Shown here in pieces: positions 25,901 to 34,848 of a stretch of DNA of 64,000 bases. The translations under genes were made by a program, and so were the position numbers. This DNA comes from SB11 sp965249955 (GTDB lineage: Bacteria > Bacteroidota > Bacteroidia > UBA8524). The stretch covers positions 310,001-374,000 of the forward strand of contig OZ252261.1 in assembly GCA_965249955.1 (NCBI GenBank). Direction: 5' to 3'. How positions within the stretch are numbered: position 1 is the stretch's first letter; the number at the start of each line of letters is the position of its first letter. A model generated the notes under the pieces. It had not been told where the DNA came from, made no database searches, and was given only the letters and a program-made list of their open reading frames with translations.

Positions 25901-26757
25901 AAATTAGCAGTATCACCCAATTGCAAATGATTTCCTTTAAATACTGTTTGACTGCACCCATCAGTATTGGTAAGTGTTAACCCCACCGAATATGTACCTG
26001 CGGTAGCATAATTTATGACTGGGTTTGGCAAATTTGATGTTGCCGGTGAACCACCTGTAAATGTCCAAGAATATGTACCAAAAGAATGCCCTGCTGTTAC
26101 ATTATTGGTTGAAAATGTAAAATTAGCAGGTGCACACCCTTTATTGGTATCAGCAGCAAAATCAAAATTTAAAGCATTGTATACCCTAACCGCCGAATCA
26201 ACTTTTTTGTATGAAGTGGGGCAATTGGCTGAGTTTAAAACCAGCAAAATTTCTTTAAAACCTGCTGTGTTGAATGTGTGAATAAAACTTTTAGAAGTAT
26301 CGGCTATTGGCAATCCATCAACTACCCAACTTCTGCTTATCCCGCCAATACTTTGGTCGGTTATTGTAACTGTATCACCTCCATTACAAAGCACTTTTCT
26401 ACTTACAGAAAATGCGGGTATTGGCGAATCGTAAACAGTTATAAAATTTGGTTTATTTACAACGCATTCTGTAACACCATCACTTAATGTAACCTTAAGG
26501 TTTACCCCAAAATTTCCTGTCGAAGTATAGATAAACTGCCCCGTATCTTTCCCTGTTTTAAACCCACTTCCATAATCCCATGCAATTGTGCTTCCTGCGG
26601 GTATGTTTTGAGAGTAAAACCTAACCAGTTTTGGTGCGCAAATGCTATTTTCACTTGCAGTAAAATCAATGCTCCCGCATTGTGCATTTGCAGCACATAC
26701 TATCAGACTAAGGAAAAGGGGTAGTAGTACTTTATGTATCAAACAACTATACTTCAA
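22981..26757 (-). CDS. Giant PKD-repeat surface protein with T9SS type B sorting domain
   Basis: This 1258-residue protein has a signal peptide (1-25, VLLPLFLSLIVCAANAQ) and about a dozen PKD or Ig-like units. They show motifs such as IAWDYGSGFKTGKDTG, NFIWDLGNGTPQQGSNP, LIWYFGDGK and YQWDFDNDGSVDDTARNPTH, and many carry a GC...D cysteine (SKGCVD, NGSGCRD, NSRGCKD). The C-terminal 90 residues (YIPNAFTPN, then IFNRYGQQLFETN, QQWDGTFKDEP and VFNGTVMLIR) form a gliding-motility-associated, type B T9SS domain. The first metal or calcium motif (NRREGNETFGP) is diverged. It is probably a long extended surface adhesin. It is divergent from the similar gene at 26944. Confidence 0.92.
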   Translation of the reverse strand: MKYSCLIHKVLLPLFLSLIVCAANAQCGSIDFTASENSICAPKLVRFYSQNIPAGSTIAWDYGSGFKTGKDTGQFIYTSTGNFGVNLKVTLSDGVTECVVNKPNFITVYDSPIPAFSVSRKVLCNGGDTVTITDQSIGGISRSWVVDGLPIADTSKSFIHTFNTAGFKEILLVLNSANCPTSYKKVDSAVRVYNALNFDFAADTNKGCAPANFTFSTNNVTAGHSFGTYSWTFTGGSPATSNLPNPVINYATAGTYSVGLTLTNTDGCSQTVFKGNHLQLGDTANFSVINSKSVACRNEAIDLVLSDPSLPGNFIWDLGNGTPQQGSNPKHQIVEFNDTGYQYYKVSRNFNGCLSERTYTKSIYTTPPKANFTILNSVECDPNARVYLFNTTKIDPSAKHTYTWNFYSGNSLLGTSNDSIPVFFTNGNGSYSLELIVQSSKGCVDTLRLDNSIIRSNGVGSFSAIPETSCVGGQVSFISNSPAFSSGEPNIHFWTVYDKDSTTVLKTQNTGVIPSLKYSFNDTGEYSVTLIVYNSKCGDTVRRAKTVKIVKPTTNVVVSDTRPCVKTPINFTASSIPAVSTSTGYTYTWILQNPTDTAESYTSQGQNVTFTPDTPGVYNLYTITNWGVGCTDTVLQTNHVQISAPAFTIASSNYNDCIPLTANLTSNVVFNHNYKTPANNTITYNWSATPSGGAVLTSPTAANTGANFTTNGVYTIRLIAQNGSGCRDTVFDSKVIQAGLQTTFSIPSPSVCVENTLQISNSSFYVPDGYEWFSSPTGAIFSPSNTTKSPKLQLPDSGLYTIYLVSSKRNTCFDTASTTVKAIKTIAGFTSVDTLSYCAPVTVNFVSQAQNADTLIWYFGDGKRQVTTNVSSLPYIYFKNSSPSGFDIKQVAINSRGCKDSVTRFGYIRIDGPVPDYSLDINKGCEPLSVTITDKSSSYSEYYFDYGDGSKFDTTGSPGTHIYTANNALTELSKYQPRLFLLDPLGCFSENVYPIEVEVYQKPQIKFTADTVQGCAPLTVNFTDSSRFVKQYQWDFDNDGSVDDTARNPTHIYKQVGLKTVKLHARSQYGCRRSDSLLNYVEVFSIPQAGFTYSRFDSDTANIYYDFQNLSSNFTSIEWYLDTLLIGTIPTFRYPFKDTGYQKIKLLAISAQGCVDSADTTILVTPDYFFYIPNAFTPNRREGNETFGPYGPIWARKYIMRIFNRYGQQLFETNRVEQQWDGTFKDEPCQQDVYLYSIEYLDIFSAWHVFNGTVMLIR

Positions 26758-26883
26758 AATGTATACAAAAATAGCGATTACATATGTTTTTATTGTAAAG
26801 CCATTGAAAACGACACAGCAAAGGTATAAAACACCTAACCACTTGTATAATATAAACTTATTGTTTGTTTTTTAAAAACTTTT

Positions 26884-26916
26884 TTTGATATTATTGTATC
26901 ATAATTATTATCTTTA
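26884..26916 (+). promoter_or_regulatory. Promoter of the PKD protein gene at 26944
   Basis: TTTG (26884-26887), 21 bases, then TATCTTTA (26909-26916) resemble the -33/-7 pair with one change. It lies 27 bases before the TTG start codon. Confidence 0.5.
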
Positions 26917-26943
26917 CAGTTGAATTTTTAAAACACGCATTAT

Positions 26944-29900
26944 TTGAATAAACATCTACTTATACTTTGGGTACTAGTTTCATTGTCATTACAAGCATTT
27001 AGTCAAAATCAGGCCAATATTTGGATGTTTGGGCTTAATGCCGGTATCGATTTTAATAGCAACCCGCCTACCGCAATTGATAATAGCGCGCTAGTTTCTA
27101 CCGAAGGTTCAGCAGTAATGTGCAACCCCGGTGGGCAGCTTTTGTTTTATACAAACGGCGTAAATGTATGGGATAGAAACAATACCTTAATGCCTAGAGG
27201 GAGCGGATTACTTGGCAGTTCATCTACCACACAATCATCTGTTATTGTACCTCGCCCCGACCATAAAAATAATTACTACATCTTTACCCTTGCCGAACAA
27301 GGAGGTTCAAACGGGCTTACATACTCAGAAGTAGATATGAGCCTTAATAGTGGTAATGGTGATATTGCCCTTAACAATACTACTTTAACCAAGAACATAC
27401 CACTTCAACCTTTTTTAACCGAAAAACTCACTGCCATTCGTCATAGTAATGGAGTTGACTACTGGGTATTGGTACACGGTAATAACGACACAAAATTTTA
27501 TGCGTTTAATATAACATCAAGTGGCCCTTCAACCACTGCTGTTGTTAGTGATATTGGAAGTCTTCACCCAAATTTTAGCGCATCAGGTTACATGAAATTT
27601 TCGCCCAACGGCAAAAAAGTAGCTTGTGCTGTTGGTAATACCGGTAGTTTTATAGAGTTGTTTGATTTTAACGATGAAACCGGCGAACTAACCAATCCAA
27701 TGCGAATTGATTTTAATAGTTCAAAACCTTATGGAATTGAGTTCTCGCCCAACAGTAAATACTTATATGTTTCGGCGGGGAACACCATTTTTCAATACGC
27801 TATCCCAAAAATCTCAAACAGCACACTTTTAGCTATTTCAGAGAAAACTATTCACGCTGATGCTGATGTTTGGGGGTTGCAGCTTGCATCAAACAACAAA
27901 ATTTATGTTTGTAAGCCCAACAACAAAATTGGTGTAATTAATAAACCAAATAATGATGCCAGCACTGCTAATTTTATAGACAATTCCTTTTCTTTAAACG
28001 GTCGGTCGGCTATACAGGGTTTGCCAAACTTTATGACACATTTGTTTGCTGATAACTTTATTGTTTCTGAAAACACGTGTGCAAAACAAGCTACTGAATT
28101 TAAAGTAGCATTAAATCAACTCGACTCTGTGCATTGGGAGTTTGCATTCGCCAACGGCACTTTAGTAGCTACAAAAACAGGTATCAGTACAAAATATACA
28201 TTTGTTAACCCTGGTAAATACAATATAAAAGCTACTATATACAGCGGTAATTATAGCCAAATATTGACTAATGTAATACAAGTTGAAGCACTGCCTAATT
28301 TTACACTTGGCAGCGATACTACTTTGTGCAAAGGGCAAAGTGTTAAATTTGATTTCTCGCTACCCAATGCCACCTACAAATGGAATAACGGCAAAACAGG
28401 AAGCAAGTATATTATTACTACCCCAGGTATTCATTTTGTTGATGTAAGCCAAGAAGGATGTACTGTTAGAGACAGTATTAGTGTTACTTATGATTTGATA
28501 CAGGCTAGTTTTACCGTTAATAACAGCATACAATGTTTTGATAATAATGCCTTTGAGTTTACCTCTACCACAGTTGGCGCAGCAAATGCTGTTTGGTACA
28601 TTGGTACCGACAGTAAAGGCAACGGTAAACAACTAACACACACTTTTACCAATACAGGTTCGTACAAAATTTCACATGCCGTAATTTCACCCTTAGGTTG
28701 TGCGGATTCAATTAGCAAAGATGTAAACGTTGCCGAAAGTCCAAAAGCATCATTTACTATAACCACCATAAACAACTGCAGTAGTAACAACAGATTTATA
28801 ATCAAAAACACAACTAACTATGCTGACGATTATACTTTTGAAGTTGCAGCAGATGGTCGTATATATAGAAACATTAGTCCCTTAGAAATAAGCTTCCCCA
28901 CACCCGGAGAATACAAATTAAAGTGCTCTATAAAAACTAAAGAAGGCTGTACAGACTTTATTGAAAAAACAGTTAAAGTTTTTGCTGCCCCAAATGCAAC
29001 ATTTTACGCTAAAACCAATAGCTCTTGCCTTAGCGACAATAATTTTGATATTATTTTTGAAAGAGAGTTAAAAAGCTACGAGAAACTAGACTGGAAAATT
29101 GACGGAGTAGCGTTTGTTCCCCCTTCAACTAAATTTAATCACTCATTTAAAACAACAGGAAAGCATACAATTTTTGCTGAACTAAGCAATACTTCAGGCT
29201 GTAAAGTATCATACAGCCAAGAAGTTGAAGTTTTTGAAAACCCCGAAGCTAGCTTCACCACCAATACTTCAAACCTAAATTGTTTAGGCACTACTGCTCC
29301 TATACAATTTAGTAACCAAAGTAAAAGTAACCTACCTATTACCGATTTTGTATGGGATTTTGGAGATAATACCGAGGCTACAACTGAAAACCCAAACCAT
29401 AAATATTCTTTACAAGCCCAATACATAGTTTCGCTTACAGTAACAAACGATAAAGGTTGTAAAGGATATTCTAGTAACACTATTAGTACTTTTGAGCAGC
29501 CCGAAGTTTTAATAGATATTAAAACACTAAACGCTTGTGAAGGTAAAAACTCTTATCAACTTGGATATACCAACGTTAATAATGCGGCTTCAATAGCTGA
29601 ACTAACATGGACTTCAAATAGCGGTATCAACATACCATCACAAAGCCCTGCATTAGTAAGTTTTCCATCAACTGGTACTCACAAAATTTCTCTAAAAGTA
29701 ACTACTGATTTTGGCTGTAGCACCGAAGAAACTGCATCTATAAATGTATTTCCCAACCCAACAGGCACTATCACAGCCAACAGTGATGAACAATGCTTAA
29801 ATAAAAACAAATTTGAGTTAAGTACTTCTACTCAGCACAATGGTATAGCAAACACCAGCTATGTTTGGGGTTTTGATGGAGGAAATGGCACTGCTAATCA

Positions 29901-30789
29901 AAATCAAGCCACTGTATCTTTCGCTGTTGCCGATAACTTTACGGTTAATGTTGAAGTAACCGACGAAAACGGATGTACAAATACATTTAGCAAAGAACTG
30001 ACTACTAACCCTAACCCTGTTTTTGATATACTTAAAGTAAACGGATGCGCCAATACTCCTATTAAACTTAAAGTAAGAGTAAAAGATAGTTTTTTGCCTG
30101 TGGTGCAATGGGACTGGGATTTTGGTGACGGTAATTACAGTAACAATGCACAACCCATGCACAGCTATACTGAAGAGGGCAACTATAATTTAAGTGCTAC
30201 TGCTACTTCAGATAAAGGTTGTTTGTATACAGCATCACTGGCACACGGTGCACAAATAGCACCTATACCAAATGTTTCTTTTGAAAGTGAAAAAACACAT
30301 TGGGGCTTTGATGAAACAACGCTTAAGTTTACAGCATCATCTAGCATAACTATTGATAAATGGCAGTGGACTTTTGGTAATGGACAAAGCGGAGTTAACA
30401 AAACCGAAAATGTTAAATTTAAAGAAGCGGGATACTATACTGTAAGTCTTTTGGGCACAAGTAATCAAGGCTGTGTTGGCAGCACTAAAAAGAGTGTACT
30501 AATAGTACCTCCTTTTGATGCTTACGTACCAACTAGTTTTACCCCTAATGGTGATGGCATTAACGACTTTTTTGGTATGGAAGGTGTTGAATTTATAAAT
30601 ACCTACTCAATGAAAGTGTTTAATCGTTGGGGACAAGAGTTATTTTCAACCTCAAGCCTAAAAGTTATGTGGGATGGCAGGTATAACAACAACGTTTTAC
30701 CAGGCGATATGTATACCTACGTTATTCATGTTACCGACATTGATAATCGCCCTTATAAACTAAGCGGTACAGTGCAATTAATTCGCTAA
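26944..30789 (+). CDS. Beta-propeller plus PKD-repeat surface protein, T9SS type B
   Basis: This 1281-residue protein has a signal peptide ending at AFSQ (about residue 21). A propeller-like region (about 25-370; ANIWMFGLNAGIDFN, GQLLFYTNGVNVWDR, GYMKFSPNGKKVA, PYGIEFSPNSKYLYVS) is typical of the N-terminus of this class. At least eight PKD-like units follow, with paired cysteines (QCFDNNAF ... PLGCADS, CLSDNNF ... TSGCKVS). The C-terminus PTSFTPNGDGINDFFG, KVFNRWGQELF and SGTVQLIR is a type B T9SS domain. The start is TTG at 26944, as no in-frame ATG precedes the signal peptide. Its stop overlaps the convergent PAP2 gene by 4 bases. Confidence 0.92.
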   Translation: MNKHLLILWVLVSLSLQAFSQNQANIWMFGLNAGIDFNSNPPTAIDNSALVSTEGSAVMCNPGGQLLFYTNGVNVWDRNNTLMPRGSGLLGSSSTTQSSVIVPRPDHKNNYYIFTLAEQGGSNGLTYSEVDMSLNSGNGDIALNNTTLTKNIPLQPFLTEKLTAIRHSNGVDYWVLVHGNNDTKFYAFNITSSGPSTTAVVSDIGSLHPNFSASGYMKFSPNGKKVACAVGNTGSFIELFDFNDETGELTNPMRIDFNSSKPYGIEFSPNSKYLYVSAGNTIFQYAIPKISNSTLLAISEKTIHADADVWGLQLASNNKIYVCKPNNKIGVINKPNNDASTANFIDNSFSLNGRSAIQGLPNFMTHLFADNFIVSENTCAKQATEFKVALNQLDSVHWEFAFANGTLVATKTGISTKYTFVNPGKYNIKATIYSGNYSQILTNVIQVEALPNFTLGSDTTLCKGQSVKFDFSLPNATYKWNNGKTGSKYIITTPGIHFVDVSQEGCTVRDSISVTYDLIQASFTVNNSIQCFDNNAFEFTSTTVGAANAVWYIGTDSKGNGKQLTHTFTNTGSYKISHAVISPLGCADSISKDVNVAESPKASFTITTINNCSSNNRFIIKNTTNYADDYTFEVAADGRIYRNISPLEISFPTPGEYKLKCSIKTKEGCTDFIEKTVKVFAAPNATFYAKTNSSCLSDNNFDIIFERELKSYEKLDWKIDGVAFVPPSTKFNHSFKTTGKHTIFAELSNTSGCKVSYSQEVEVFENPEASFTTNTSNLNCLGTTAPIQFSNQSKSNLPITDFVWDFGDNTEATTENPNHKYSLQAQYIVSLTVTNDKGCKGYSSNTISTFEQPEVLIDIKTLNACEGKNSYQLGYTNVNNAASIAELTWTSNSGINIPSQSPALVSFPSTGTHKISLKVTTDFGCSTEETASINVFPNPTGTITANSDEQCLNKNKFELSTSTQHNGIANTSYVWGFDGGNGTANQNQATVSFAVADNFTVNVEVTDENGCTNTFSKELTTNPNPVFDILKVNGCANTPIKLKVRVKDSFLPVVQWDWDFGDGNYSNNAQPMHSYTEEGNYNLSATATSDKGCLYTASLAHGAQIAPIPNVSFESEKTHWGFDETTLKFTASSSITIDKWQWTFGNGQSGVNKTENVKFKEAGYYTVSLLGTSNQGCVGSTKKSVLIVPPFDAYVPTSFTPNGDGINDFFGMEGVEFINTYSMKVFNRWGQELFSTSSLKVMWDGRYNNNVLPGDMYTYVIHVTDIDNRPYKLSGTVQLIR

Positions 30790-31535
30790 TTACTTCTCCT
30801 ATTTCCTACTTTAAATACCAATGGAAAAATGATTCCATTTGAAGCACCTATTGCATAGCCTGCAGCAATATCACTAACAAAGTGTTTACCGGCTTTGTAG
30901 CGCAAATAGCCTGTTATTAAAGGCAACACCACCGCCCCTGCCCATACCAAAGGCTTGTATTTACTTTTAGGAAAATATAAACCGTACGTTACTGCACCAT
31001 AAAAACAAGCTGTTGCCGCAATAGCAGTATGCCCTGAAGGGAATGAAAAACGTGCCCCTGATGCTATTCTATCATCCATAGGCGCATCAACACCGTATAA
31101 AAATGGCCTTCCTTTCTTTACTAATGATTTAAGTATTAGCACCTGCCCTACAGTTGATAGCATAGCTTGTGCGTATACATTATTATAAACATAAAACTCA
31201 GCTCTTACATTCTTGTGTAAACTTAGCAGAGTAGGTAATGTTGCTGTAGAAATTGCACTTACATAGCTATACATATCAGCACCGGTGCTGTATTGATGTG
31301 CTGCACTCCTATCAAAGCTACTTAATTGATTAATAGAAAATGCTGATACCTGCGAACTAGAAAGCCCTTTGACTTGTGATGAAAGCCAATAGCCTGTACC
31401 TGTTGATACAACACCATAGGCCATGGTATAATATGTTAAAGGCTTTTTAAGCCTTAGTACAGTTTGTGCCTCAGTACCTAAAAAACTGATGCAACAAAAA
31501 CAAAAAAAAATTGTCTTATACACAAACCCAACCAT
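30786..31535 (-). CDS. PAP2 family membrane phosphatase
   Basis: This 249-residue protein has an N-terminal signal segment (FFCFCCISFLGTEAQ). The three PAP2 motifs are K-x6-RP as KKGRPFLYG (about 136-144), PSGH as SFPSGHTAIA (about 162-171), and R-x5-H-x3-D as RYKAGKHFVSD (about 212-222). It removes phosphate from a lipid such as phosphatidic acid or undecaprenyl pyrophosphate at the outer face of the membrane. The substrate is unresolved. It is divergent from the efflux operon, with a 48-bp palindrome in the gap. Confidence 0.9.
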   Translation of the reverse strand: MVGFVYKTIFFCFCCISFLGTEAQTVLRLKKPLTYYTMAYGVVSTGTGYWLSSQVKGLSSSQVSAFSINQLSSFDRSAAHQYSTGADMYSYVSAISTATLPTLLSLHKNVRAEFYVYNNVYAQAMLSTVGQVLILKSLVKKGRPFLYGVDAPMDDRIASGARFSFPSGHTAIAATACFYGAVTYGLYFPKSKYKPLVWAGAVVLPLITGYLRYKAGKHFVSDIAAGYAIGASNGIIFPLVFKVGNRRSN

Positions 31536-31614
31536 TGTATCTAATTAAAATACAATCATACAAAAAGGTTTCTACAAATAAATATAATCCTAAAAATCAA
31601 CGAATTAAGATGAA

Positions 31615-31662
31615 AATACACACGGGAAACATTTTTTATAAAAAATGTTTCCCGTGTGTATT
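31615..31662. promoter_or_regulatory. 48-bp perfect palindrome, likely operator for the TetR regulator
   Basis: Arms 31615-31638 and 31639-31662 are exact reverse complements with no spacer; the centre reads TTTTTTATAAAAAA and the outer part CACACGGGAAACA. The palindrome lies between divergent genes, where no terminator is needed. It overlaps the expected -33 region of the tetR promoter, whose -7 is TATCTTTG (31670-31677). TetR-family dimers bind such palindromes, often before their own operon, so an operator is the best reading. A cruciform or insertion scar is possible. Confidence 0.6.
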
Positions 31663-31685
31663 CTTTGATTATCTTTGCCCCCGAT

Positions 31686-32285
31686 TTGCAAACACTATTA
31701 AAAATACTAGAAGGAAGTGAGCATCTTTTCTCACGTTATGGCATCAAAAGTTTAACCATGGATGATGTGGCGCGCGAATTGGGAATGAGTAAAAAAACCC
31801 TTTATCAATACGTAAGTGATAAAAACGATTTGGTAGAGAAAACACTCGATTTTCATTTGCAACACAGCAAGCACACTTGCGAGTTGCTTATTGAAGACCA
31901 AAACAACCCCATTGATTGTATGTTGGCTATTGGCGATTTCTTTAGTCAACACATGAAAGACACAAACCCATCGCTAATGTTTGATTTACGTAAATACCAT
32001 ATAGGTGCGTGGAAAAAACTTGAAGAGTATAGGTTTGAAACTATTTTAAAACAAATAGAGCAAAACCTGATAAGAGGGGTTAAAGAAGGCTATTACCGTG
32101 AGAATATTGATATTAATGTAATACCACGCTTATACATAGGTCTGACAGATGCAATACTAGAAAGTAACTATTTCCCAAGAGACCAATTTAAGTTTGAGGA
32201 AGTAGTACATCAAATGCTATCCTACCACATACACGGTATAGCTACACAAAAAGGAAAAGAATATCTAAAAAACAAAAACAAATAA
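31686..32285 (+). CDS. TetR/AcrR family regulator of the efflux operon
   Basis: This 199-residue regulator has an N-terminal helix-turn-helix: KILEGSEHLFSRYGIKSLTM, then DVARELGMSKKTLYQYVSDK (about 25-44). The ligand-binding domain is helical and less conserved. The TTG start at 31686 (LQTLLKILEG) is inferred, because no in-frame ATG precedes the HTH and a GTG at 31656 falls inside the palindrome and before the -7 element. It is the first gene of a tetR-tolC-adaptor-RND operon, 6 bases from the next gene. It probably represses the operon through the palindrome and is released by a drug or metabolite not predictable here. Confidence 0.85.
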   Translation: MQTLLKILEGSEHLFSRYGIKSLTMDDVARELGMSKKTLYQYVSDKNDLVEKTLDFHLQHSKHTCELLIEDQNNPIDCMLAIGDFFSQHMKDTNPSLMFDLRKYHIGAWKKLEEYRFETILKQIEQNLIRGVKEGYYRENIDINVIPRLYIGLTDAILESNYFPRDQFKFEEVVHQMLSYHIHGIATQKGKEYLKNKNK

Positions 32286-32291
32286 TTATCT

Positions 32292-33665
32292 ATGAAGTCG
32301 AACATTAAAAGGCTTGTGGTTTTACTGTTAGTTATGGCTGGATTTACAGCTACACTATTTGGGCAACAGACCACAAAATTTAGCATCAAAGAAGCTGTAG
32401 CCTTTGCAAAGAAAAACAACCTTAGCTTACAAAGTACACGCCTTGAGGAAAACATTGCCAATAAAAAAGTAAAAGAAACCTTAGCACAAGGCTTACCTCA
32501 AATTAGTGCAGGCGCTAGTTACAACAACAACATACAAATAGCCACCCAAAGGCTACCAAACTTTATAAACGATGCCTTACCAGCAGGTTCACCACGTGGG
32601 CCAGAGTTTATTGATGCACAGTTTGGTGTTGCAAACTCGCTAACTGTAAACGCACAGCTAAATCAGTTAATTTTTGATGGAACATACTTTTTAGGCTTAA
32701 AAGCAGCACAAGAGTTTGTAAAAATTAGCGAATACCAAATACAACAAAGCGAGATTGATGTTGAAGTTAACACCATTAAATCATACTATGCTGTATTAAT
32801 GGCGGATAAGCGTATTGATTTGATAACTAGCAATATGCAAAGTCTTGATTCATCACTATACAGTTTACGTGCCTTAGCAAAAGAAGGTTTTGCCGAAATG
32901 GTTGATACAGCACGCGTAGCACTTTCATTATCAAACCTAAGCATCCAAAAAGCACGCTTACAAGACCAACGTAAGGTAATGGCCAACCTGCTAAAAATGC
33001 AAATGGGTTACGATGTTACAAAACCAATTGAGCTAACAGAAACTACCGAAAGCCTTGAAGCTGCCCTAAAAGCAGTTGATGTAAGCACAACAGGAAACAT
33101 CATTAATCGTGCTGAATACAAATTACTTGAACAACAAGTAAAGCTAGGCGTATTGGATAAGAAACGCTACCAAATGGCATATTTCCCTACACTTAACGGT
33201 TTTTTAAGTCATCAGCAAAATACATTTGCGGCAAAACAAGAACTAAATCAACTGGGTAACCCTTGGTTTCCTGGAACAACTTGGGGACTAACTTTAAACG
33301 TACCTATTTTCAAAGGGTTCAAAACGTCAAGCCAAATAGCCCAAGCCGATTTAAGGCTTACACAATACAAGCTAAGTCAACAACAGTTTGAGCAAGCCTA
33401 CCAAAACGAAGTAGCAACAGCACAAAACAACTACCTACGTGCAGTTGAAAGCTACAACCTGCAAAAGAAAAATGTTGATTTAGCAAACGAGATAAAACGT
33501 ATAGCTAAACTTAAATTTCAAGAAGGACTGGGCACATCGCTAGAATATACTACTGCTGAAAATGAAAGTAATGCATCAGAAACTAACCTAGTAATAGCTT
33601 TATATGAAATGATGATGGCTGAACTAGATTACCGCAAAGCCACAGGTTCAATAATAATGAACTAA
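32292..33665 (+). CDS. TolC family outer membrane efflux protein
   Basis: This 457-residue protein forms the outer membrane channel of a tripartite efflux pump. The signal peptide is MAGFTATLFGQ-type (residues 1-24). It has the duplicated OEP organisation with long helices (about 45-110, 150-235, 260-290, 370-430) rich in Q, N and A. FSIKEAVAFAKKNNLSLQS opens the first half, and ATAQNNYLRAVESYNLQKKN with LEYTTAENE lies in the second. The start is ATG 32292. It is followed by the adaptor after 44 bases, in one operon with the RND pump. Confidence 0.93.
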   Translation: MKSNIKRLVVLLLVMAGFTATLFGQQTTKFSIKEAVAFAKKNNLSLQSTRLEENIANKKVKETLAQGLPQISAGASYNNNIQIATQRLPNFINDALPAGSPRGPEFIDAQFGVANSLTVNAQLNQLIFDGTYFLGLKAAQEFVKISEYQIQQSEIDVEVNTIKSYYAVLMADKRIDLITSNMQSLDSSLYSLRALAKEGFAEMVDTARVALSLSNLSIQKARLQDQRKVMANLLKMQMGYDVTKPIELTETTESLEAALKAVDVSTTGNIINRAEYKLLEQQVKLGVLDKKRYQMAYFPTLNGFLSHQQNTFAAKQELNQLGNPWFPGTTWGLTLNVPIFKGFKTSSQIAQADLRLTQYKLSQQQFEQAYQNEVATAQNNYLRAVESYNLQKKNVDLANEIKRIAKLKFQEGLGTSLEYTTAENESNASETNLVIALYEMMMAELDYRKATGSIIMN

Positions 33666-33709
33666 CAAACTATTTGAAACAATTAAAAAAGAATAACAAC
33701 CTACAAAAA

Positions 33710-34825
33710 ATGAAAAAAATACTTGCATTGGCCCTTGTTGCTATAGTGGCCATATCGTGCGGACAACCCGAAAACAAGCAAAAAGAGCTTGAAAACCTTA
33801 GAGCAGAATATAAAACACTTGGAGACAAAATAGCTAAGCTAGAAAAAGAAGTTGCAGTAACAGACACAACAAAAGCCAATCAAACGCCAGTACGCATAGT
33901 AACACTAACAACAGAGGTTTTTAAACGCCCTGTAGAAATACAAGGTATTGTTGAAAGTGATAAAAACGTACTAGTAAGTAGTGAAGTTGCCGGTCGTATA
34001 GTTGAAGTATTAGTAAAAGAAGGACAAGTAGTAAGCCAAGGTCAGGTATTGGCAAGAGTTGACGGCAGCATTACCGCAAACTCTATAAACGAGGTAGAAA
34101 ACGCCCTTCAACTAGCTGAGGTCACTTACAAAAAACAAAAAAATCTGTACGCACAAAACGTTGGTACAGAAATGCAATTGTTGCAAGCCGAAAATCAACG
34201 CAATGCATTGAAAAAACAGCTAGAAACCCTACGCTCACAATATGCCAAATACACCATCACAGCCCCTGTAAGTGGCACTGTAGATAATGTACCCGTAAAC
34301 AGTGGCGAAAACATAATGCCGGGTATGCCTGTAGCTCGTGTGGTAAACAACAGTCAACTAAAAGTTACCGCCGATGTATCAGAAAAATATATCAAATCGG
34401 TTAAAAAAGGCAACGATGTATTGGTAAAATTCCCTGGTTTAGATATTGAAATGGAAGCCAAAATATCATCAACAGGCCAAATAATAAAACAAGCCAACCG
34501 CACTTTTGATATGGTGATAAACCTAAACAAAAGCAACGAGTTGCTTAAACCAAACTTGTTGGCCATGGTAACTATATACGATTATATAAATCCAAAAGCC
34601 ATTGCAATACCTTCAAACATAATATTAACCACAGGTTCAGAAAGCTATGTATATGTGTTAGAAAACAAAGGCAATGCTAAAATAGCAACGAAAAGAGTAA
34701 TAGAAACAGGCAACGTATCGGGAGCCTTAACAGAAATAAAATCAGGGCTTAGTGAGGGCGATAATGTGATTATTGAAAACTACAACAACCTTACGCAAGG
34801 CGCTGAGGTAATGGTAATTAAATAA
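33710..34825 (+). CDS. RND efflux periplasmic adaptor (HlyD/MFP) lipoprotein
   Basis: This 371-residue adaptor links the RND pump to TolC. Residues 1-17 form a lipoprotein signal ending at AISC (Cys 17). A coiled coil (about 22-50, NKQKELENLRAEYKTLGDKI) precedes the barrel-sandwich halves EVAGRIVEVLVKEGQVVSQG (about 95-115) and YTITAPVSGTVDNVPVNSGE (about 181-200), then a beta-barrel and a membrane-proximal domain. ATG 33710 is used, because the upstream TTG frame (33674) would destroy the lipobox position. It sits between tolC and the pump gene. Confidence 0.93.
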   Translation: MKKILALALVAIVAISCGQPENKQKELENLRAEYKTLGDKIAKLEKEVAVTDTTKANQTPVRIVTLTTEVFKRPVEIQGIVESDKNVLVSSEVAGRIVEVLVKEGQVVSQGQVLARVDGSITANSINEVENALQLAEVTYKKQKNLYAQNVGTEMQLLQAENQRNALKKQLETLRSQYAKYTITAPVSGTVDNVPVNSGENIMPGMPVARVVNNSQLKVTADVSEKYIKSVKKGNDVLVKFPGLDIEMEAKISSTGQIIKQANRTFDMVINLNKSNELLKPNLLAMVTIYDYINPKAIAIPSNIILTTGSESYVYVLENKGNAKIATKRVIETGNVSGALTEIKSGLSEGDNVIIENYNNLTQGAEVMVIK

Positions 34826-34848
34826 GCTAGCCCTAACAAAAACAAGTT

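Noticed and set aside
31615..31662. Palindrome as a terminator
   Set aside because: The flanking genes diverge, so no transcript is expected to end here. The T-rich part is in the centre, not after the stem.
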